From Bacillota bacterium (GTDB lineage Bacteria; Bacillota; Clostridia; Clostridiales; Clostridiaceae), in NCBI GenBank assembly GCA_023427705.1, contig JAEZAL010000232.1, positions 1 through 5,321 on the forward strand: a stretch of 5,321 nucleotides of DNA. The letters run 5' to 3'. Made by a program: the position numbers and the translations under genes. A model generated the notes under the pieces. The model saw nothing but the letters and a program-made list of their open reading frames with translations. It was not told where the DNA came from and did no database searches. Shown here one piece after another: positions 1 through 5,321 of this stretch; position 1 is the first letter of the stretch; every line of letters starts with the position of its first letter.

Positions 1-1868
1 ATGTAGCATTAGTTGGTAACCCAAATACAGGAAAAACCACAGTTTTTAATGCACTAACTGGATCTAAACAATATGTAGGAAATTGGCCAGGAGTAACTAT
101 AGATAAAAAATATGGATTTATAAATAACGATATAAAGGTAGTAGATTTACCTGGTATCTATGCAATGGATACATATTCAAACGAAGAAAAAATATCAAGA
201 GCTTATTTAGAAAATGAAGATGTTGACTTAATAATAAATGTAGTAGATGCAACAAATTTAGAAAGAAATTTATACCTTACAACTCAATTAATGCAATTCA
301 ATAAGCCTATATTAGTATTATTAAATATGATGGATATAGCTAATAAAAGAGGTCTTAATATAAATACAGACATGCTAGCAGAAAAGCTAGGTGTATCAAT
401 TTTACAAATATCTGCCAAAAAGAAAACAGGTCTAGAAAATATAAGTGAAGAAATAAACAAGGCAATAGAAATTATTCCAAATTATAATATAAAATTTGAT
501 ACTGAGAATGATGCTTATTCTTATATAGATGAGTTGATAAAGGAATCTTCAAAAGTATCAGGAAAATCAAATTACATAGGAGAAAAAATAGATAAGGTAG
601 TATTAAATCCAATACTAGCGTACCCAGCATTTTTAGTGGCATTATTTATAATATTTAAATTCACTTTTAGCTGGTTTGGACAGCCTTTAGCTGATGCTTT
701 AGATGCTTTTGTAGCAGATACCTTTACTCCAATTATTGAAGGTTTAGTAGCCAATTCATCACCTTGGTTTGCTTCATTAATAGTAGATGGTATAGTAGCT
801 GGAGTTGGTGGAGTAATAGTATTCTTTCCAATAGTATTTGCACTTTTCCTTGGAATATCATTCCTTGAGGATTCTGGATATATGTCAAGAATAGCATTTC
901 TAATGGATAGAATAATGAGAAGAATTGGATTATCAGGAAAAGCTTTTATTCCAATAATAATGGGATTTGGATGTTCAGCACCTGCAATAATGGCAACTAG
1001 AACTTTAGAAAGTGAAAAAGATAGAAAAATGACAGCGTTATTAGCACCACTTGTAACTTGTGGAGCTAGATTACCTGTATATGCACTATTTGCTTCAATA
1101 TTCTTTGTGTCAAATCAAGAATTAGTAGTAATGGGACTTTATTTATTAGGAATTATAGTAGCAATTTTAGTTGGATTATTATTTAAAAGTACATTGTTCA
1201 AAAAAGATGAACAACCATTTATACTAGAACTTCCACAATATAAGTTACCAAGCTTTAAAAGTTTAGTGCTAAATGCTTGGGATAAATCTAAGGGATTTAT
1301 TATAAGAGCAGGAACATTAATATTTGCAGTATCAATAATAGTTTGGTTCTTAACTTATTTTAATATGAATGGATTTACAGAAGAAATAAACACTAGTTTC
1401 TTAGCTAGCCTTGGTGGATTTATATCACCTATATTTAAACCATTAGGTTTTGGTGGTTGGGAAGCTGGAGTATCTATAATTACAGGGCTTGCAGCGAAAG
1501 AAGTAATTATTGGAACTATGGAAATAGTATATGGAGATTTAGCTGTAGTTTTACCAACTATGTTTACAGCAATTACAGCTTTAAGTTTCTTAGTATTTGT
1601 TTCATTATATACACCATGCTTTGCAGTTATAAGTGTTATGAAAAAAGAGTATGGAACTAAGATGATGTTTTTATCAGTTGTATATCAATTTGTACTAGCT
1701 TGGGTAGTTTCATATTTATTTAAATTTGTAGCTACATTAATTACTGGTGGTATTACTCTTTCTTATACAATAGAATTTTTAATTTTCTTAGTAATAGTAT
1801 CATTGGGAATATTACTTTTAGTTAAGTATTTCAATAAAGAAGAAAGCAGAGAAGCAGTTCACTTATAG
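1..1868 (+). CDS. feoB: Ferrous iron transport protein B (FeoB), 5' partial
   Basis: This is the cytoplasmic-membrane Fe2+ permease with an N-terminal GTP-binding domain. The frame is open from the left edge: the first full codon is base 3, and 621 residues are present. Counting from that codon, the G-protein motifs are all intact: G1 GNPNTGKT (5-12), G2 Thr32 in NWPGVT, G3 DLPG (48-51), G4 NMMD (108-111) and G5 SAKKKTG (137-143). A short helical regulatory segment follows, then a polytopic membrane domain from about residue 202. This domain carries the two Gate motifs with their conserved cysteines, GFGCSAPAIMATR (321-333, Cys324) and LYTPCF (Cys539). FeoB proteins normally begin only a few residues before the P-loop, so very little is missing. 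The ATG at base 165 is in frame but internal: starting there would delete G1 to G3. A strong terminator follows the stop codon. Any feoA partner would lie outside the window. No frameshift or missing key residue is seen. Confidence 0.97.
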   Translation, partial: VALVGNPNTGKTTVFNALTGSKQYVGNWPGVTIDKKYGFINNDIKVVDLPGIYAMDTYSNEEKISRAYLENEDVDLIINVVDATNLERNLYLTTQLMQFNKPILVLLNMMDIANKRGLNINTDMLAEKLGVSILQISAKKKTGLENISEEINKAIEIIPNYNIKFDTENDAYSYIDELIKESSKVSGKSNYIGEKIDKVVLNPILAYPAFLVALFIIFKFTFSWFGQPLADALDAFVADTFTPIIEGLVANSSPWFASLIVDGIVAGVGGVIVFFPIVFALFLGISFLEDSGYMSRIAFLMDRIMRRIGLSGKAFIPIIMGFGCSAPAIMATRTLESEKDRKMTALLAPLVTCGARLPVYALFASIFFVSNQELVVMGLYLLGIIVAILVGLLFKSTLFKKDEQPFILELPQYKLPSFKSLVLNAWDKSKGFIIRAGTLIFAVSIIVWFLTYFNMNGFTEEINTSFLASLGGFISPIFKPLGFGGWEAGVSIITGLAAKEVIIGTMEIVYGDLAVVLPTMFTAITALSFLVFVSLYTPCFAVISVMKKEYGTKMMFLSVVYQFVLAWVVSYLFKFVATLITGGITLSYTIEFLIFLVIVSLGILLLVKYFNKEESREAVHL

Positions 1869-1895
1869 GGAAAATATCAAATTAAATATTACACT

Positions 1896-1926
1896 AAAAC
1901 TCAGCACATTGATATGCTGAGTTTTT
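1896..1926 (+). terminator. Intrinsic terminator after feoB
   Basis: A perfect 11-bp stem is formed by AAAACTCAGCA (1896-1906) and TGCTGAGTTTT (1915-1925), around an 8-base loop. The hairpin ends in a run of five T bases (1922-1926). It begins 28 bases after the feoB stop, so it should end the feoB transcript and separate it from the ABC transporter operon. The A-run on the left arm means it could also act on the opposite strand, but no minus-strand gene converges on it here. Confidence 0.9.
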
Positions 1927-1954
1927 AATGTAAGATAAATATACATTCTTACCA

Positions 1955-1975
1955 ATATATCTACTGAAGATATAT
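1955..1975. repeat. Short inverted repeat, 8-bp arms
   Basis: ATATATCT (1955-1962) and AGATATAT (1968-1975) are perfect reverse complements separated by 5 bases. The arms are AT-rich and no T-run follows, so it is a poor terminator. It could be an operator or a weak RNA hairpin, or it could be chance in AT-rich DNA. A purine-rich, Shine-Dalgarno-like stretch (AAAGGAAGAGGAA, starting at 1976) follows directly, but no credible reading frame begins after it. Confidence 0.4.
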
Positions 1976-2060
1976 AAAGGAAGAGGAATTTAATTATTTT
2001 GCCAATTAAAATTAAAAGTTGAATTTTTTTGTTAATAAGTTAATTATTTTAAAGTTTTTA

Positions 2061-2089
2061 TTGAAAAACATTATCAATTAATATATAAT
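2061..2089 (+). promoter_or_regulatory. Sigma-A promoter of the cydDC-like operon
   Basis: The -35 element TTGAAA (2061-2066) matches five of six consensus bases. The -10 element TATAAT (2084-2089) is a perfect match, and the spacer is the optimal 17 bases. Transcription would start near base 2096, giving a leader of about 54 bases before the preferred start codon at 2150. The upstream DNA is rich in A and T runs, which would help as an UP-like region. This is the only convincing promoter between feoB and the ABC genes. Confidence 0.8.
2062..2076. promoter_or_regulatory. Candidate Fur box over the -35 and spacer
   Basis: The 15 bases TGAAAAACATTATCA match the Bacillus-type 7-1-7 Fur operator TGATAATNATTATCA at 12 of 14 informative positions, and the right half is perfect. 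The site starts inside the -35 element and runs into the spacer, so a bound repressor would block RNA polymerase. The Fur consensus is established knowledge; iron-dependent repression of this operon is inferred. The background is AT-rich, which raises the chance of a random match. PerR has a related operator (TTATAATNATTATAA), but the TCA end fits Fur better. Confidence 0.55.
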
Positions 2090-2105
2090 ATCACTATCGT
2101 TTATC
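2087..2105. promoter_or_regulatory. Possible second Fur-like hexamer array
   Basis: Three hexamers, AATATC (2087-2092), ACTATC (2093-2098) and, after one base, TTTATC (2100-2105), each match ATTATC (reverse complement of the Fur hexamer GATAAT) at 5 of 6 positions and lie in the same orientation. They overlap the end of the -10 element and the predicted transcription start. As a 7-1-7 palindrome this site is poor, because its left half does not match. It is a weaker candidate than the site at 2062 and may be a secondary Fur contact or chance. Confidence 0.3.
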
Positions 2106-2136
2106 ATATGAAAATTAATATCAATAGAAAAATGCC

Positions 2137-2144
2137 GGGGGAAG
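2137..2144 (+). promoter_or_regulatory. Ribosome binding site that sets the cydD-like start
   Basis: The purine block GGGGGAAG sits 5 to 7 bases before ATG 2150. By contrast, the earlier in-frame ATG at 2108 is preceded only by T- and C-rich DNA with no Shine-Dalgarno sequence, and lies about 12 bases from the predicted transcription start. The in-frame ATG at 2132 also lacks a site. The start is therefore placed at 2150, although the adjacent ATG at 2153 is equally possible. Confidence 0.75.
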
Positions 2145-2149
2145 ATATT

Positions 2150-3904
2150 ATGATGATTAATAAAAGGCTAATAAGTTTATGTAGCCAATCGAAAAAATAC
2201 ATAGGACTTACTATCCTTGCAAACTGGGTAGCAATCATATGTAACATTATTACTATTATCTTAATAGGACAATTTATTAATAAGGTTTACGTAGGTGGAT
2301 TAAGCTCTATAACTATGGAATCTATATTAAAGCCAGGAATTATAATAATAATACTTTTAATTACAAGATTTATTTCTAATATTTTATATGCAAAATTCTC
2401 AAATCTAGCTTCTTCAGAAGCAAGAACTACTTTAAGAGAGCTTGTATATAAGAAGTTACTTAAACTAGGAACAGGATATAGCGGAGTGGAAAGTACATCT
2501 TCTATAGTTCAAGTAATGGTAGAAGGAGTTGAGCAATTAGAAATCTACTTTGGTAAGTATTTACCACAATTCTTTTATTCTTTATTAGTACCAGTAACTT
2601 TATTTATTTTCATGAGTTTTATATCTTTTAAAGCAGCATTAGTATTTATACTTTGTGTACCTCTTATTCCAGTATCAATAATTGCAATAATGAAAATTGC
2701 TAAAAGGATTTTAAAGGATTATTGGAAGAGTTATTCAGATTTAGGTGGAAGCTTTTTAGAAAACCTTCAAGGACTTACAACTTTAAAGGTCTTTGATATG
2801 GATGAAGAAAGACACCAAAAGATGAATGTAGAAGCAGAAAAGTTTAGAAAAATTACTATGAAGGTTTTAAGTATGCAGTTAAACTCTATTACAATAATGG
2901 ATATTGTTGCATTTGGGGGAGCTGCTGCTGGAACTATAGTAGCTTTAATTCAATTTAGTAATGGACAATTATTACCAGGAAGCTTACTTATAATAATACT
3001 TTTATCATCTGAATTCTTTATACCTTTAAGACTTCTAGGATCATACTTCCATATAGCCATGAATGGGATGGCAGCTTCAGATAGAATCTTTGGAATTTTA
3101 GATGCTCAAGAAAGAGAAAAGAATATTGATTCTTCAATAAAAGAAATTAAAGAAGATATTAATATTAGTCTTAAAGATGTTACTTTCAGCTATGATGGTG
3201 ATAGAGACGTATTAAGAAATATTAATATGGATATTACACCTAAAGGGATAGTTGCCATAGTAGGGGAAAGTGGTTCAGGTAAAAGTACTATAGCATCTAT
3301 AATATTAAATAACCATAAAGTTACTAAAGGAAATGTTTTAATAAACTCTATGGATATTGAAAAGGTTAATACTAATCTTATATATGAAAATATAGGATTA
3401 ATATCAACTAATAGCTATATTTTTAATGGTACTATACTAGATAATCTTCTAGTAGGTAAGAAGGATGCTACTGAAGAAGAAATTAAAAAGGCTTTAGAAA
3501 CAGCTAGATTATATGAATTTGTACAAGGATTAAAGGATAAATTAAATACTAATGTTGGAGAAGGTGGAAATGCCTTATCTGGAGGACAAAAGCAAAGATT
3601 AGCTTTAGCTAGATCAATACTTGCAGATAGAAAGATGATAGTATTTGATGAAGCTACTTCAAATATTGATGTTGAAAGTGAAGAAGCTATTTGGGAAGCA
3701 ATATATGATCTTTCTAAAGATAAAACTATATTAGTAATATCACATAGATTAGCTAATGTTAAAGAAGCTAAGAAAATATATGTTATGAATAAGGGAGATT
3801 TAGTGGAAGAAGGAACTCATAATGAGTTAATGAAGCTAAATGGATATTATAATAGCATGGTAAATAAGCAAAATGAATTAGAAGAAATTAGGGAGGTTTG
3901 CTAA
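2150..3904 (+). CDS. cydD: CydD-type ABC exporter, fused permease and ATPase
   Basis: This is a half-transporter of the thiol-reductant/heme-linked CydDC family (type IV exporter fold), in the cytoplasmic membrane, and it should pair with the next gene. At 584 residues it is full length. About six membrane segments lie at residues 18-40, 62-80, 138-158, 160-182, 245-268 and 276-296. CydD-like landmarks include VEGVEQLEIYFGKYLPQ (124-140), LQGLTTLKVF (206-215) and the SSEFFIPLRLLGSYFH region (286-301). The ATPase domain has Walker A GESGSGKST (372-380), signature LSGGQ (476-480), Walker B ending Asp500-Glu501 and the switch His532. The Q-loop position holds Thr420 instead of Gln, which is unusual. 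The first in-frame ATG (2108) was rejected for lack of a ribosome site. The gene has its own promoter with a Fur-like operator. The family assignment is good. The substrate is not shown by sequence, and a more general ABC exporter is possible because no cydAB is visible. Confidence 0.85.
   Translation: MMINKRLISLCSQSKKYIGLTILANWVAIICNIITIILIGQFINKVYVGGLSSITMESILKPGIIIIILLITRFISNILYAKFSNLASSEARTTLRELVYKKLLKLGTGYSGVESTSSIVQVMVEGVEQLEIYFGKYLPQFFYSLLVPVTLFIFMSFISFKAALVFILCVPLIPVSIIAIMKIAKRILKDYWKSYSDLGGSFLENLQGLTTLKVFDMDEERHQKMNVEAEKFRKITMKVLSMQLNSITIMDIVAFGGAAAGTIVALIQFSNGQLLPGSLLIIILLSSEFFIPLRLLGSYFHIAMNGMAASDRIFGILDAQEREKNIDSSIKEIKEDINISLKDVTFSYDGDRDVLRNINMDITPKGIVAIVGESGSGKSTIASIILNNHKVTKGNVLINSMDIEKVNTNLIYENIGLISTNSYIFNGTILDNLLVGKKDATEEEIKKALETARLYEFVQGLKDKLNTNVGEGGNALSGGQKQRLALARSILADRKMIVFDEATSNIDVESEEAIWEAIYDLSKDKTILVISHRLANVKEAKKIYVMNKGDLVEEGTHNELMKLNGYYNSMVNKQNELEEIREVC
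3891..3896 (+). promoter_or_regulatory. Ribosome binding site of the cydC-like gene
   Basis: GGGAGG lies 9 bases before ATG 3906 and inside the last codons of the upstream gene. With the stop codon one base before this ATG, ribosomes finishing the first gene can restart on the second, which would keep the two exporter subunits at matched levels. Confidence 0.85.
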
Positions 3905-3905
3905 T

Positions 3906-5321
3906 ATGAAAAGAAGATCAGGCTTCCAAATAATGAAACGTTTAATAGTAGAACTAAAACCACTTGCACCTATAATGTTAATTACAATATCTATGGGGGT
4001 TATAGGTTTCCTAGCTGCCATTTCAATAGCAGCCTTTGGAGCAGTTGCACTTGGAGCTTTTATTGGAGATATTACATTTATTAGTTTTAAAGGTGCTTTA
4101 ACAGTAATGGTTGTATGTGCTGTAGCAAGAGGATTCTTAAGATATGGTGAACAATTATCAGGACACTATATTGCATTTAAGATTTTATATATTTTAAGAG
4201 ATAAGATATTTACAGTTTTAAGAAAGCTTGCACCAGCTAAACTAGAAGGCAAGGAAAAAGGAAACTTAATTGCTTTAATAACTTCAGATATTGAGCTTTT
4301 AGAAGTTTTTTATGCTCACACAATAGCACCAATATCTATAGCAATTATTACAAATAGTATAATAGCAATAATATTATCATTAATTAATCCGATTTTTGGA
4401 GTTATAGTTGCAGCATTTTATTTAATAGTAGGATTTGTAATACCATATGTTTCTTCTAGCTTTGCAAAGGAAGCTGGAGTAAAATATAGAAATATATTTG
4501 GGGAAAGTAATAACTATGTTTTAGATTCATTAAGAGGCTTAAAGGAAGTTCTATTATATAAAAATGGAGAAGAAAGACTAAAGAATATTAATAAAAATTC
4601 TATAAGACTTAATAAAAGTCTAGATAAGATAAAAGAACATGAAGGAATCATTAGAGCTACAACAGATATTACAATTATGATAGCAATTTTAACTTTTGTT
4701 CTACTTGGCATGAGCAAGTTTATATCTGGAGAAATAACATTTACAGCAGCTATAGTTGCCATAGTAATAGTAGCATCTTCTTTTGGACCAGTAGTTGCTT
4801 TAAGTAATCTATCAAATACATTACTACAAACTTTTGCTTGTGCAGAAAGAATATTTGAATTATTAGATGAGGACCCACATGTAGAAGAAGTAGTAGGTAA
4901 AAACGATATAGTTTGTAATGATATAGTTTATAATGATGTAAGTTTCTCTTATCCAAATAGAAAAGAAAGTATATTTGAAAATACAAGCTTAACTATTAAA
5001 AAGGGAGAAAAACTTGCATTAATAGGTGAAAGTGGAATAGGAAAGAGTACATTCATAAAGCTTATAATGAGATTTTGGGATGTTAACAATGGGGATATTA
5101 AATTAGACAACATAGATATTAAAGATGTTAATACAAAATCATTAAGAAATGCACAAAGATTAGTAAGTCAAGAAACGTATTTATTTAATGAGTCAATAAG
5201 AGATAACATAAGGATTGGTAATAAGAATGCAACTGAAGAGGAAGTTATAGAAGCTTCTAAAAAAGCATCTATTCACGACTTTATATTAACACTTCCAAAG
5301 GGATATGACACTAAAGTTGGG
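3906..5321 (+). CDS. cydC: CydC-type ABC exporter, fused permease and ATPase, 3' partial
   Basis: This is the partner half-transporter of the CydD-type protein. The frame is open to the right edge: 472 residues are visible, and roughly 100 more would be expected for this family. The family call rests on the block RYGEQLSGHYIAFKILYILR (79-98), KLAPAKLEGKEKGNL (107-121) and TSDIELLEVFYAHTIAPI (126-143), a strong CydC hallmark. Membrane segments lie near residues 20-40, 42-58, 62-76, 140-160, 162-182, 252-270 and 278-298; the exact topology is approximate. The ATPase domain starts near 338, with Walker A GESGIGKST (374-382) and a normal Q-loop Gln422. The signature motif, Walker B and switch His lie outside the window, so catalytic competence cannot be judged. 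A 15-base tandem duplication (4902-4931) adds an NDIVC/NDIVY repeat just before the first ATPase strand. The start at 3906 has a strong GGGAGG site and follows the upstream stop by one base. CydDC is linked to cysteine/glutathione export or heme handling; which applies here is unknown. Confidence 0.88.
   Translation, partial: MKRRSGFQIMKRLIVELKPLAPIMLITISMGVIGFLAAISIAAFGAVALGAFIGDITFISFKGALTVMVVCAVARGFLRYGEQLSGHYIAFKILYILRDKIFTVLRKLAPAKLEGKEKGNLIALITSDIELLEVFYAHTIAPISIAIITNSIIAIILSLINPIFGVIVAAFYLIVGFVIPYVSSSFAKEAGVKYRNIFGESNNYVLDSLRGLKEVLLYKNGEERLKNINKNSIRLNKSLDKIKEHEGIIRATTDITIMIAILTFVLLGMSKFISGEITFTAAIVAIVIVASSFGPVVALSNLSNTLLQTFACAERIFELLDEDPHVEEVVGKNDIVCNDIVYNDVSFSYPNRKESIFENTSLTIKKGEKLALIGESGIGKSTFIKLIMRFWDVNNGDIKLDNIDIKDVNTKSLRNAQRLVSQETYLFNESIRDNIRIGNKNATEEEVIEASKKASIHDFILTLPKGYDTKVG
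4902..4940 (+). repeat. In-frame 15-bp tandem duplication in the cydC-like gene
   Basis: Unit one (4902-4916, AACGATATAGTTTGT) and unit two (4917-4931, AATGATATAGTTTAT) agree at 13 of 15 bases, and a decayed third copy begins at 4932 (AATGATGTAAGT). They encode NDIVC, NDIVY and NDVSF at residues 333-347, where the linker from the membrane domain enters the first strand of the ATPase domain. The length is a multiple of three, so the frame is kept. Replication slippage is the likely origin. Confidence 0.6.

Noticed and set aside
165..167. ATG at 165 as the feoB start
   Set aside because: The frame is open upstream to base 3 and encodes the P-loop, switch I and DLPG motifs of FeoB; starting at 165 would remove them.
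572..754. Minus-strand open frame of 60 codons inside feoB
   Set aside because: It is fully inside a well-supported FeoB frame, its residues resemble no known family, and no ribosome site or promoter was noticed. It is a shadow frame.
1457..1660. Plus-strand open frame of 67 codons inside feoB in another frame
   Set aside because: It lies opposite the conserved second Gate region of FeoB and has unnatural Tyr/Ser/Cys-rich composition. It is a shadow frame.
1989..2010. Inverted repeat TTTAATT / AATTAAA
   Set aside because: It has seven A/T-only pairs in AT-rich DNA with no T-run or neighbouring signal, as expected by chance.
2019..2047. Possible second promoter, TTGAAT with AATTAT 17 bases later
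   Set aside because: The -10 is weak (4 of 6) and the region is extremely AT-rich. The promoter at 2061-2089 is far better.
1927..2060. Riboswitch or small RNA between feoB and the ABC genes
   Set aside because: I found no conserved riboswitch core, no convincing promoter-to-terminator unit and no GC-rich stems in this stretch.
4514..4986. Two minus-strand open frames (4514-4762 and 4750-4986) inside the cydC-like gene
   Set aside because: The plus-strand frame is continuous from 3906 to the edge and encodes clear ABC exporter sequence. The minus-strand products are low-complexity reversals of it.

Overview
The window looks like part of a low-GC Firmicutes chromosome, most likely Clostridium or a close relative. 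It is very AT-rich, with codon use dominated by TTA, ATA, AGA, AAA and GAA, G-rich Shine-Dalgarno sequences, and a near-consensus sigma-A promoter in AT-rich DNA. The genus is an inference from composition and protein flavour; the sequence does not name the species.

Layout, all genes on the + strand. (1) Bases 1-1868: feoB, the GTPase-coupled ferrous iron permease, lacking only its first few codons, which lie off the left edge. (2) Bases 1869-2149: intergenic region. It holds a strong intrinsic terminator for feoB (1896-1926), a small inverted repeat followed by a Shine-Dalgarno-like stretch with no gene (1955-1987), and a very good promoter (-35 at 2061, 17-base spacer, -10 at 2084). A good match to the Fur operator lies across that -35 and spacer, and a second set of Fur-like hexamers lies across the predicted transcription start. 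(3) Bases 2150-3904: a CydD-type ABC exporter half-transporter. (4) Bases 3906-5321: a CydC-type partner, cut by the right edge inside its ATPase domain. One base separates the two ABC genes, so they form a tight, probably translationally coupled operon encoding a heterodimeric exporter.

How they fit together: FeoB brings Fe2+ into the cell. CydDC-type exporters are tied to thiol (cysteine/glutathione) export or heme handling and are classically needed to assemble cytochrome bd, but no cydAB genes are visible here. The candidate Fur site suggests that the ABC pair responds to iron and may belong to iron or heme homeostasis rather than respiration. That link is inferred.

I see no RNA gene, mobile element, CRISPR array or clearly new system. 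The points most worth a second look are the Fur-like operators, a Gln-to-Thr change in the CydD Q-loop, and a 15-base tandem duplication at the start of the CydC ATPase domain.
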